A stretch of 14,319 nucleotides of DNA from Burkholderiales bacterium (GTDB lineage: Bacteria > Pseudomonadota > Gammaproteobacteria > Burkholderiales > Burkholderiaceae_A). Below are positions 1-7,891 of this stretch, piece after piece (the stretch's first letter is position 1; every line of letters begins with the position of its first letter). The translations under genes and the position numbers were made by a program. Location of the stretch: contig JAURCW010000008.1 of NCBI GenBank assembly GCA_030828265.1, forward strand, positions 1 to 14,319. Reading direction: 5' to 3'. The notes under the pieces were generated by a model. The model made no database searches, was not told where the DNA came from, and saw nothing but the letters and a program-made list of their open reading frames with translations.

Positions 1-244
1 AGAGTAACTCGTAGAGCTCGAAGAGTGCATGCAGGCATGATTCGTGTTCGAACTGCGAATGCTTTTCTGAAAAATAACGAATGCGTAGAGTCATGCAATC
101 GACCCGCATCAGAATACGAATGCGTTCGTTGCAAGGAAATTCAAAAATACGATCACCGCCGTTCACGGCATCGTCCAGACAACCTGAAGCCTCGCTGGCC
201 TGCAAAGGGGTCGTGTCGGTGGGTAAACCAGGTGAATCGGACAT
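1..244 (-). CDS. zapD: ZapD (YacF), cell division Z-ring regulator; N-terminal 81 residues, cut by window edge
   Basis: ZapD bundles FtsZ protofilaments at the division site in the cytoplasm. The gene runs off the left edge, so only the first 81 codons are seen. The match rests on residues 34-43 (FEFPCNERIR), which correspond to the family's N-terminal F-E-Y-P-x-N-E-R-I-R motif, followed by a helix ending in LHALFELYELL like the family's LxxLFEI segment. The ATG at 242-244 leaves only 8 bases after the coaE stop, so it is the last visible gene of the corC-like/pilD/coaE operon; zapD after coaE is common in beta- and gammaproteobacteria. The reading gives about 30 residues before the conserved start, more than usual; a GTG at codon 27 could be the real start, but neither has a clear Shine-Dalgarno sequence. 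Confidence 0.85.
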   Translation of the reverse strand, partial: MSDSPGLPTDTTPLQASEASGCLDDAVNGGDRIFEFPCNERIRILMRVDCMTLRIRYFSEKHSQFEHESCLHALFELYELL

Positions 245-252
245 AAGCTTCA

Positions 253-927
253 TTATGGCCGATCAGCCATTGGTTTGCTTCGGGCAGAGCTTATTGGGTG
301 CGCCTCTCGTGCGTCACGCACAAGGTCGGAATGCAGGGCTCTCACCCGATCGATCAGATCGGCCTCATCGGAATGGTTGTGGATGACATGGTCAGCCATT
401 GCAAGCCTTCGCTTACGACTTGCCTGGGCGTCAAGTATTCCATCCAGGGTGGTCTCGTTCATGGGTGTTCGCTTCAATACCCTCGCTCTCTGCTGGTCCT
501 CATCGACATCAACCACCACAACCCGCCAGACCCACTCAGGCCTTGGCCTGTCGCCATAGGTCTCTGCCCATAAAGGGACGACATAAAGGCAATAAGGCCC
601 GATGGCCCGATCAAGTTGCTGCCGGGCCTCTCGCTGAACCATCGGATGAAGGAGAGCCTCAAGGCGTTTGCGGAGATCCGGGTCGGCAAAGACCCGTTGA
701 CGAACCTTGGCTCGGTCAAGACCAGCGGCATGCGAAACAAGGTTTTCTCCGAGGAGTTCCTTAAGCGGAGCAAGCGCCTCCCCTTCTGGTCCAGTGAGGT
801 TATGGACGATGCCATCGGCATCCACCACCGAAACACCAAGGCCTTCCAAAAAACCGGCCACCGTTGATTTTCCTGACCCAATGCCACCAGTCAGGACAAC
901 CACCGGGCAGGCCTGATCAGCATTCAT
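253..927 (-). CDS. coaE: Dephospho-CoA kinase
   Basis: CoaE phosphorylates the 3'-hydroxyl of the ribose of dephospho-CoA using ATP, the last step of coenzyme A synthesis, in the cytoplasm. The 224-residue product has the P-loop GGIGSGKST at 14-22, the family motif DADGIVH at 36-42, LLHPMV at 92-97 (CoA-domain/lid region) and the C-terminal signature ILDAQASRKRRLAMADHVI around 164-182. It is slightly longer than the usual 200-206 residues because of a polar C-terminal tail. The start is the ATG at 925-927, which overlaps the pilD stop as ATGA, showing translational coupling. The same frame stays open upstream to about 1485, but that stretch lies over pilD and is not CoaE-like. coaE next to pilD is a classic proteobacterial arrangement. 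Confidence 0.95.
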   Translation of the reverse strand: MNADQACPVVVLTGGIGSGKSTVAGFLEGLGVSVVDADGIVHNLTGPEGEALAPLKELLGENLVSHAAGLDRAKVRQRVFADPDLRKRLEALLHPMVQREARQQLDRAIGPYCLYVVPLWAETYGDRPRPEWVWRVVVVDVDEDQQRARVLKRTPMNETTLDGILDAQASRKRRLAMADHVIHNHSDEADLIDRVRALHSDLVRDAREAHPISSARSKPMADRP

Positions 928-1652
928 AGGCCCGCGGGGCCTGTCATTGGGGTAAACGGTGCAACCGCCATCGCGGCCAGGCAAAGTGCGGGCCCGAAGG
1001 GAAGTGCGGTGGATAACCGCCAGCCCCTTCGCAAAAAACCCCAGATGGCAAGCGCCAACATACCAAGACTGGCGAAGACCAGGACAAAGGCAAGACTTGA
1101 AAAACCTAGCCAACAACCGATAGCCGCAATAAGGGCGAAGTCTCCTCGTCCCATACTTGGTTCTATGGAGGTCGTCGCGGGCAGTCGTGAGCGACGGCGT
1201 CGGTCGGTTAATTTTGCCAAGGCCCAGGGCAGTAAATAGCCTGTAAGCCCCCCCGCCAGAGCCTCGGTCAGACTCACAGTAAGCTCGGCTGCTGCCAGAC
1301 AAAGACCAAGAATAACCAGCCCTAGGGTGAGTCGATCGGGGAGCAGGCGACTTCGAAGGTCCACCATGGCCGCAAGGCTTAGCAGTCCCGTAAATAGCCC
1401 CATGGCCAGGGCCTGGGCGAGGCCCAACTGGTGGCCGAAAATGACAAAAAAGCCAAAATAGGCGCAAAGGCCCAAAAGCCGCCATAAGCCGGGGCCTGCC
1501 AGAACAAGCTGCGCCCGTCGCAGCCCAAGCCAGTGCTGCATTTCGTCTCGCACAAACCAGCGGCCTGCCTCAAAGCTCAGCAGGCAGACGAGCCCGCTCG
1601 CAAGTGCATGGAGCAACAAGAGCGTTGTGGGGGGTAAAGCCTCAGGGCTCAT
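924..1652 (-). CDS. pilD: A24-family prepilin peptidase (PilD-like) lacking the methyltransferase cysteine region
   Basis: An integral membrane aspartyl protease that would cleave type IV prepilin or pseudopilin leader peptides at the inner membrane. The 242-residue product is strongly hydrophobic. Both catalytic motifs are present: D98 in AMVDLRSRLLPDRLT (94-109) and D171 in the GxGD motif GRGD (168-171), plus the C-terminal LPFGP (217-221). Typical PilD has about 280-290 residues and an N-terminal CxxC...CxxC methyltransferase/zinc region; here there is no CxxC and only about 25 residues stand where about 90 are expected. The loop between the two Asp motifs is Arg-rich (RRRRSR, 151-156) and somewhat long (73 residues between aspartates against about 64 in PilD). 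The ATG overlaps the upstream stop as ATGA. Peptidase activity looks retained; N-methylation of substrates by this protein looks unlikely. Confidence 0.85.
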   Translation of the reverse strand: MSPEALPPTTLLLLHALASGLVCLLSFEAGRWFVRDEMQHWLGLRRAQLVLAGPGLWRLLGLCAYFGFFVIFGHQLGLAQALAMGLFTGLLSLAAMVDLRSRLLPDRLTLGLVILGLCLAAAELTVSLTEALAGGLTGYLLPWALAKLTDRRRRSRLPATTSIEPSMGRGDFALIAAIGCWLGFSSLAFVLVFASLGMLALAIWGFLRRGWRLSTALPFGPALCLAAMAVAPFTPMTGPAGL

Positions 1653-2992
1653 GGGGCCTGATCGTTCCTTTCGGCCGCGGGCGGACCATCGATTTCCTCC
1701 TCCTCCGACGGCTCTTTGTTTGGATCGACCAGGGGCCGAAGGATTTTGACCCGTCGAATCACCCGGCCTTGAACCTGCAAGATTTCAAGTGGCACATTGC
1801 CCACCTTGAGACTGACATTGGCCTCAGGAATATCTTGAAGAGCCTCCAAAATCAGCCCGTTCAAGGTCTTGGCTGAATCCAGGGGAAGGGAGAGTCCAAG
1901 GCCTCGATTAAGCTCTCGCAGACTGCTCATGCCGTCCACCACGGCGGTGCCATCCTCGTCCCAATGAAGGGCCCGACGAACCCGAGGCCCCTGGGTGGAG
2001 AACTCGCCCACGAGCTCCTCAACAATGTCTTGCAAGGTTACCAAGCCCTCAACCTCGCCGTACTCGTCAACCACAAGGGCGAGCCGCTGACGGTTGCCCT
2101 GAAAAAACTGCATCTGGGTGTAAAGCTGGGTTCCGCTTGGCACGAAGTAGGCCGGCTGCACCGCCTGTTCAATCATTTCTTTGCGAAAACCACCCTCCTT
2201 GGTGACGAGTGCAAGGGCTTTACGAACATGCAAAATACCGATGACCTGATTGAGCTCACCCCGGTAGACGGGAAGCTTGTTGTGAAAACAGGTTGAGATC
2301 TGGTCAATAAGCGACGACTCGTCATCCTCAAGGTCAAGGGCCTCAATGCGCCCTCTCGGCACCATCACATCGTCGACGCGTAGGTCTTCAAGATCGAAAA
2401 GATTAAGAAGAATTTTTCGGTGCTGGCCTGGAATAAAGCCAGACGACTCCAGCACGGCCGAGCGCAGCTCCTCGGTGGTCAGCCCCGACGCCTTGTCGTT
2501 CTGAGACTTCAAACGAAAAACATTGAGTAAAAAACCCACAAGACCGTTGACCACAGCCACCAAGGGCCGAGCAACAACAACCAATGGAGCGAGCCCGAAG
2601 CTTGCCCCCATGGCAATGGTCTCGGGCCGATTGGCCGCTACCACCTTTGGAATAATTTCAGCAAAGACAATAAGCAGAGCCGCAGCAACGCCCGTTGCAA
2701 TGGCGAGCACTTCGTCGTTATTGCCGAAGGCCTGGATCGCAAAGGCGGTAATTAGCGCCGTTAAGGCCGTGTTTACAATGTTGTTGCCAATAAGAATCGT
2801 GGCCAACAACTGATTGGTTTGGCTGAGAAGTTTTAAGACTTGCTTGGCGCTTCGCCTGCCTTTTCCTGCCAGATGCCGCATACGGTAGCGGTTGACGGCC
2901 ATAAGGCTCGTCTCGGACATGGAGAAAAAGGCGGAGGCAAACAAAAGCCCGAGAAGGGCAAGGGCCTGGGCCCATAAGGGTAAGTCGCTCAA
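1649..2992 (-). CDS. HlyC/CorC (CNNM) family membrane protein with CBS pair
   Basis: A 447-residue inner-membrane protein of the CorB/CorC, YfjD/YtfL-like family, linked to divalent-cation homeostasis or transport; the substrate cannot be told from sequence. Domains in order: a CNNM/DUF21 transmembrane part (about 4-190) with SETSLMAVN (26-34), IGNNIVNTA (68-76) and AEIIPK (111-116); a CBS pair (about 205-335) starting at MVPR (210-213) and containing VVDEYGEVEGLVTLQDIVEE (307-326); and a CorC_HlyC C-terminal domain (about 345-420), then an acidic tail. The start is a TTG at 2990-2992, preceded by TAGGA at 2997-3001; no in-frame ATG precedes the first membrane helix (next Met is 25). It heads the operon with pilD, coaE and zapD. 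In relatives, as I recall, pilB/pilC often follow this gene; they are absent here. Confidence 0.93.
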   Translation of the reverse strand: MSDLPLWAQALALLGLLFASAFFSMSETSLMAVNRYRMRHLAGKGRRSAKQVLKLLSQTNQLLATILIGNNIVNTALTALITAFAIQAFGNNDEVLAIATGVAAALLIVFAEIIPKVVAANRPETIAMGASFGLAPLVVVARPLVAVVNGLVGFLLNVFRLKSQNDKASGLTTEELRSAVLESSGFIPGQHRKILLNLFDLEDLRVDDVMVPRGRIEALDLEDDESSLIDQISTCFHNKLPVYRGELNQVIGILHVRKALALVTKEGGFRKEMIEQAVQPAYFVPSGTQLYTQMQFFQGNRQRLALVVDEYGEVEGLVTLQDIVEELVGEFSTQGPRVRRALHWDEDGTAVVDGMSSLRELNRGLGLSLPLDSAKTLNGLILEALQDIPEANVSLKVGNVPLEILQVQGRVIRRVKILRPLVDPNKEPSEEEEIDGPPAAERNDQAP

Positions 2993-3000
2993 AGATTCCT

Positions 3001-3024
3001 AAAAATAGAATTGAGACAACTCAA
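3001..3024 (-). terminator. Weak candidate terminator after tRNA-Pro
   Basis: On the minus strand TTGAG and CTCAA form a 5-bp stem with a 4-base loop (3011-3024), followed by a T-rich run (TTCTATTTTT) at 3001-3010. It lies 16 bases downstream of the tRNA 3' end and directly before the TTG start of the corC-like gene. The stem is short and AT-rich, so read-through into the operon is likely. The T-run also sits next to the ribosome binding site of the next gene. Confidence 0.35.
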
Positions 3025-3039
3025 GTTTAGCGCGGATGC

Positions 3040-3116
<77 letters not shown>

Positions 3117-3141
3117 AGGCGTGGCTTTGGGCAGCTACGAG

Positions 3142-4176
3142 CTAAGACCGCCGCGAAACCACAAAACGGAGCAAGTCTAGCAGGGAAGTGCGGTAGACGG
3201 ATTGTCCGATACCGGCAAGGGCCTGTTCCCCAAGGCTTGCCTCGCGCTCGGCTGCAGCCTGCGTGTAATTAAGAGCCCCCGTGGACTGAACGCGCTGAAT
3301 AACCGCTGTAAGGTCGGCCTGCTCGGGCTCTTCGATGGCTCGCCGTACCAACTGCCGGTCGTCCTGGCCGCCTTTCTCGAGCAGAAAAATAAGAGGAAGC
3401 GTGGGCTTACCCTCACGAAGGTCATCGCCAAGCCTTTTTCCGAGGTCGTCCTCCGAGCCCGCATAGTCCAAGAGATCGTCGGTGAGCTGAAAGGCCGTGC
3501 CCAAATGCCTGCCATAGGCTGCAAAGGCCTCAATAACCCCGGCAGGTGCCCCATGAAAAACGGCGGGTAGGCAAGCGGCAGCCTCAAATAGTTTGGCAGT
3601 TTTGTAGCGAATGACCTGTAGGTAGCGGGCCTCATCGACCTCAGGGTTCTGGCAGTTCATTAACTGCAGCACCTCGCCCTCGGCAATGATGTTGGTGGCT
3701 TCTGCCAGGACAGCCATAACGGGCATGGAACCAATTTCCACCATCATTTGGAAGGCGCGGGAATACAAAAAATCTCCGACCAGAATGCTTGGAGCATTGC
3801 CAAAGATGGCATTGGCCGTCTCACGCGAGCGTCGCAGCCCGGACTCATCCACCACATCGTCGTGCAAAAGGGTGGCGGTGTGAATGAACTCGACAATAGC
3901 GGCGAGCTCTGCCATGGGTGCCTGATCCGCCGCAGAATTCTGCTCGCCCAAGGCCTTACTGCAAAGAAGAAGCAGGGCCGGGCGCATGCGCTTGCCCCCT
4001 GCTTCAATAATGTAGCGCGCCACCTGCTCGACCAGCACAACCTCGCTTGCCAGCCGCCGCTGAATCACAGCATCCACCTCTTGCATCCCGGGCCTAACCA
4101 GGGCGAGGGCCTGACCGTAGGCGTCGTTTACAGGGGCGGGTGAACTTAAGGACACCATTTCATTATGCCCGAGCAC
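3142..4176 (-). CDS. ispB: Octaprenyl diphosphate synthase (IspB-type polyprenyl synthetase)
   Basis: A trans-polyprenyl synthase that adds isopentenyl diphosphate units to make the long (probably C40) side chain of ubiquinone. With the GTG start the product has 344 residues. The aspartate-rich motifs are DDVVD (106-110, in the run FIHTATLLHDDVVDE) and DDLLD (233-237, in FQLTDDLLDYAG); GGKRMRP (60-66) binds substrate. The fifth residue before the first motif is Ala, consistent with long products, and this stretch is nearly identical to E. coli IspB. I prefer GTG at 4174-4176 because a perfect GGAGG lies 8 bases upstream; the ATG at 4156-4158 (six codons later) has no such site. The frame is open to about 4494 but that runs over rplU. 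ispB next to divergent rplU is conserved in proteobacteria. Confidence 0.95.
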   Translation of the reverse strand: MLGHNEMVSLSSPAPVNDAYGQALALVRPGMQEVDAVIQRRLASEVVLVEQVARYIIEAGGKRMRPALLLLCSKALGEQNSAADQAPMAELAAIVEFIHTATLLHDDVVDESGLRRSRETANAIFGNAPSILVGDFLYSRAFQMMVEIGSMPVMAVLAEATNIIAEGEVLQLMNCQNPEVDEARYLQVIRYKTAKLFEAAACLPAVFHGAPAGVIEAFAAYGRHLGTAFQLTDDLLDYAGSEDDLGKRLGDDLREGKPTLPLIFLLEKGGQDDRQLVRRAIEEPEQADLTAVIQRVQSTGALNYTQAAAEREASLGEQALAGIGQSVYRTSLLDLLRFVVSRRS

Positions 4177-4184
4177 CTGCCTGG

Positions 4185-4189
4185 CCTCC
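4185..4189 (-). promoter_or_regulatory. Ribosome binding site deciding the ispB GTG start
   Basis: The minus strand reads GGAGG here, 8 bases before an in-frame GTG at 4176-4174. This is much better placed than anything before the ATG at 4158-4156, so it supports a GTG start and six extra N-terminal residues for IspB. Confidence 0.65.
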
Positions 4190-4221
4190 GTTATGGGAGT
4201 GGGGCCCCTAACCTGAGGGCC

Positions 4222-4250
4222 TTGATCAAATGAGTAAAAAGAGCCATACT
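4222..4250 (+). promoter_or_regulatory. Candidate sigma-70 promoter of rplU-rpmA-obgE-proB
   Basis: TTGATC (4222-4227) and CATACT (4245-4250) are separated by exactly 17 bases, in the gap between the divergent ispB and rplU genes. Transcription would start near 4257, giving a leader of about 40 bases before the rplU ATG. Matches to the consensus are 4/6 and 4/6. Inferred from sequence only. Confidence 0.5.
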
Positions 4251-4295
4251 TTCGGGCTATTCTTTTTAATACCATTTTCAAGAAGCGAGAAGGCA

Positions 4296-4652
4296 ATGAG
4301 TGCCGCAAATCAAATTGATGTTGCCTATGCGGTCGTGCGTACCGGAGGAAAACAATACCGAGTCTCGGTTGGACAGACCTTGAAGGTTGAATCTTTGGTG
4401 GCCGATGTAGGTAGCGAATTGGTTTTGTCTGAGGTTTTGGCCCTGGGCCATGGAGCACAGCTTGATATTGGCAGGCCCGTGCTTGAAGGTGCAAGCGTGA
4501 AGGCTCGCGTTGTCTCGCACGGCCGTGGCGACAAAATTCGTATTTTTAAGCATCGTCGGCGTAAGCACTACGCCAAGACGCAAGGCCATCGCCAGAACTA
4601 CACTGAAATTGCTGTCGAATCGCTGGTTCGCCCCGACGGCAGCCAAATTTAA
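4296..4652 (+). CDS. rplU: 50S ribosomal protein L21
   Basis: L21 binds 23S rRNA in the large subunit. The 118-residue product contains the family start [18 protein letters not shown] (about 11-28), the central VLALG/KARVV segments and the basic rRNA-binding stretch [21 protein letters not shown] (about 81-101), ending in EIAVESL. It has about 10 residues more at the N-terminus than E. coli L21 (103 residues), where MYAVV begins directly. The ATG at 4296 is the last in-frame start before the conserved part. An upstream in-frame ATG at 4230 lies inside the predicted promoter and would add a hydrophobic leader unlike any L21. It leads rpmA, whose ribosome binding site overlaps the rplU stop. 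Confidence 0.96.
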   Translation: MSAANQIDVAYAVVRTGGKQYRVSVGQTLKVESLVADVGSELVLSEVLALGHGAQLDIGRPVLEGASVKARVVSHGRGDKIRIFKHRRRKHYAKTQGHRQNYTEIAVESLVRPDGSQI

Positions 4653-4665
4653 GGAGACTTAGTCA

Positions 4666-4927
4666 ATGGCACAGAAAAAAGGTGGCGGCTCAACACGCAA
4701 TGGCCGCGATTCAGAAGCCAAACGGCTTGGTGTGAAGCGTTTCGGTGGCGAAGTTATCAACGCAGGAAGCATCATCGTGCGCCAGCGGGGCACAAAGTTT
4801 CATGCCGGCGAGAATGTTGGCATGGGCAAGGACCATACCTTGTTTGCCTTGGTTAACGGCCGTGTGCAGTTCTCGGTCAACGGCCCTTTACAAAAATCCA
4901 CTGTTTCCATTATTCAGTCTGAGGCCT

Positions 4928-4929
<2 letters not shown>
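4666..4929 (+). CDS. rpmA: 50S ribosomal protein L27
   Basis: L27 sits near the peptidyl-transferase centre; its flexible N-terminus contacts tRNA 3' ends. The 87-residue product begins [20 protein letters not shown] and contains [21 protein letters not shown], both standard for the family (about 85 residues). The N-terminus has no Firmicutes-type cleaved leader. A strong AAGGAG (4651-4656) lies 9 bases before the ATG and overlaps the rplU stop, so both are made from one mRNA. obgE follows after a hairpin and 91 bases. Confidence 0.97.
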
Positions 4930-6178
<1,249 letters not shown>

Positions 6179-6186
6179 GCCCCACC

Positions 6187-7380
6187 ATGAGCCAGGATCA
6201 AGACCAAGACCAAGACCTTCGAAAAACGGCGGCAGAGTACTCTCTTCGTCCTGAGCAGGCCCGAGCCAAGCGCTGGGTGGTAAAGCTTGGTTCAAGCCTG
6301 GTGACAAACCAAGGGCGGGGCGTCGACAGGCAGGCCATCGAGGCTTTCGCCGCACAGGTGGCGGCATTGGCCTCCAAGGGCCATCAAATTGTAGTTGTCT
6401 CAAGTGGCGCCATTGCCGAGGGTATGAAGCGACTGGGCTGGTCGCAGCGTCCGCACGAAATTCATCAACTCCAGGCGGCGGCAGCCGTTGGCCAAATGGG
6501 CCTGGCCCAGGCCTACGAGGCGGGGTTCTTAAGCCATGGGCTGAAGACGGCCCAGGTTTTACTCACGCATGAGGACATGCGTGACCGAGGCCGGTACCTT
6601 AATGCACGCGCCACACTCATGACCTTGCTCGAACTTGGGGTGGTACCCGTGGTGAACGAGAACGACACCGTCACGACGTCGGAGATCAAGCTTGGTGACA
6701 ACGACACCCTTGCCGCCTTAGTGACCAATCTTCTTGAGGCCGAGCTTCTGGTGATCTTGACTGATCAAAAAGGTCTCTATCAGACAGACCCCCGGCGCGA
6801 TGCCAATGCCAAGTTCATTGATCGAGCTCGCGCCAACGACCCGACCTTGGTTGCCATGGCCGGTGGGGCCGGGTCGTTCATTGGAACCGGTGGGATGTCC
6901 ACGAAGGTTTTGGCGGCCCAACGGGCGGCCCGAAGCGGAGCTCATACCGTGATTGCGGGCGGCCAAGAAACCAGTGTTCTTTTAGGACTCGCGAGCGGTG
7001 AGCCCCTTGGAACAATTCTTACCGCAGACATTCCTGTGCTGACAGCCCGCAAACAATGGATGGCGGATCAACTGCAGCTTAAAGGCAGGCTTGTACTTGA
7101 TGATGGGGCGGTTGTTGTTCTGCTTGAAAAAGGGAAGTCTTTGCTACCGATTGGGGTGAAGGCCGTGGTGGGCAGCTTCGGCCGGGGTGATGTCGTACTT
7201 TGTGTGAATGCAGCAGGCCAAGAGGTGGCTCGGGGCCTTGTGAACTATTCCGACAGCGAGACCCGCCGCATTATGGGTAGGGCTTCGAGTCAGATCGAAG
7301 AACTGCTTGGTTTTGTTGAAGAACCCGAGCTCATACACCGAGACAATCTGGTGCTTACCTCTTCAGGGCTAAAAAGATAG
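6187..7380 (+). CDS. proB: Glutamate 5-kinase (with PUA domain)
   Basis: ProB phosphorylates L-glutamate to gamma-glutamyl phosphate, the first and usually proline-inhibited step of proline synthesis. The 397-residue product has an amino-acid-kinase domain (about 28-280) with [10 protein letters not shown] (31-40), SSGA (72-75), NENDTV (157-162), GDND (170-173), TDQKGLY (192-198) and GTGGMSTK (233-240), and a C-terminal PUA domain (about 295-375). E. coli ProB has 367 residues; the difference is mainly an N-terminal extension of about 28 residues starting with four Gln-Asp repeats. The ATG 8 bases after obgE is the only ATG before the conserved core and lacks a clear ribosome binding site, so expression may rely on coupling to obgE. 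Its last 91 bases are antisense to the end of rppH. Confidence 0.96.
   Translation: MSQDQDQDQDLRKTAAEYSLRPEQARAKRWVVKLGSSLVTNQGRGVDRQAIEAFAAQVAALASKGHQIVVVSSGAIAEGMKRLGWSQRPHEIHQLQAAAAVGQMGLAQAYEAGFLSHGLKTAQVLLTHEDMRDRGRYLNARATLMTLLELGVVPVVNENDTVTTSEIKLGDNDTLAALVTNLLEAELLVILTDQKGLYQTDPRRDANAKFIDRARANDPTLVAMAGGAGSFIGTGGMSTKVLAAQRAARSGAHTVIAGGQETSVLLGLASGEPLGTILTADIPVLTARKQWMADQLQLKGRLVLDDGAVVVLLEKGKSLLPIGVKAVVGSFGRGDVVLCVNAAGQEVARGLVNYSDSETRRIMGRASSQIEELLGFVEEPELIHRDNLVLTSSGLKR
6199..6216 (+). repeat. Hexamer repeat CAAGAC x3 at the start of proB
   Basis: Three perfect tandem copies of CAAGAC, preceded by a related CAGGAT at 6193-6198. They encode Gln-Asp four times (residues 3-10 of ProB). 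The period is a multiple of three, so copy changes would not shift the frame; it would only change the length of a disordered N-terminal tail. Confidence 0.8.
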
Positions 7381-7841
7381 GCGGCAAGCTCGTTGAGTGC
7401 GAGTCGGTAGACATCGCGTTTAAATTCAATCACCGAGCTTAGGGGCACAAAAAAGTCGTGCCAGACCCAGGCATCGAACTCGGGCCTCTCGGCGCCCGAC
7501 TTCAATTGAATGTCAGTGTCCAGGCCCAGCATGCGAAGAAGAAACCAGATCTGCTTCTGACCTCGATAGTGGCCCCGCCACTCGCGACGAATCCACCGGT
7601 CGGGCACATCGTAATGCAGCCAGTCTTGGGTTCTTCCAATGAGCTCAACATGCTCAGGCCTTAAGCCCGTTTCTTCAAAGAGCTCTCGGTACATGGCCTG
7701 CTCGGGCTCCTCTCCCCGTTTGATGCCACCTTGAGGAAATTGCCAGGCCTGTTCGCGCACGCGCTTACCCCAAAAGACTTGGTTGTTGTCGTTCACGAGA
7801 ATGATGCCAACGTTGGGGCGGTATCCGAATTCATCCAGCAT
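7290..7841 (-). CDS. rppH: RNA pyrophosphohydrolase (Nudix)
   Basis: RppH removes pyrophosphate from the 5' end of mRNAs and so starts RNase E-dependent decay. The 183-residue product starts [17 protein letters not shown], as in the family, and contains a full Nudix box at 38-60 (G-x5-E-x7-RELFEETGL). Other family features are [27 protein letters not shown] (89-103), PEFDAW (120-125) and VIEFKRDVY (137-145). The ATG at 7839-7841 is chosen because it matches family N-termini; another in-frame ATG at 7851-7853 would add four residues but overlaps the TATAAT box. The last 28 residues are Ser-rich, unconserved, and encoded antisense to the end of proB. It is divergent from proS by about 50 bases. 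Confidence 0.95.
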   Translation of the reverse strand: MLDEFGYRPNVGIILVNDNNQVFWGKRVREQAWQFPQGGIKRGEEPEQAMYRELFEETGLRPEHVELIGRTQDWLHYDVPDRWIRREWRGHYRGQKQIWFLLRMLGLDTDIQLKSGAERPEFDAWVWHDFFVPLSSVIEFKRDVYRLALNELAAYLFSPEEVSTRLSRCMSSGSSTKPSSSSI

Positions 7842-7851
7842 AATGCTGACC

Positions 7852-7857
7852 ATTATA
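7852..7857 (-). promoter_or_regulatory. Perfect TATAAT -10 box of rppH
   Basis: The minus strand reads TATAAT here, in the short gap between divergent rppH and proS. No good -35 element sits 16-18 bases upstream. Transcription from this box would start about 4 bases before the rppH ATG at 7841, implying a nearly leaderless mRNA. On the plus strand an overlapping TTCATC (7830-7835) - 17 bases - TTATAC (7853-7858) could be a weak proS promoter. Confidence 0.4.
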
Positions 7858-7891
7858 CGAACGCCTTTCTTCTCATCGCTCGAATTAGCCC

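Noticed and set aside
81..386. Plus-strand open frame at the left end
   Set aside because: It is antisense to zapD and coaE, which have clear family motifs.
928..1485. Open frame continuing upstream of coaE for 186 codons on the minus strand
   Set aside because: It overlaps pilD in another frame, has no family features, and the ATGA junction marks the true coaE start.
4230..4295. Upstream in-frame ATG giving L21 a hydrophobic 22-residue leader
   Set aside because: The ATG lies within the predicted promoter, and no L21 carries such a leader.
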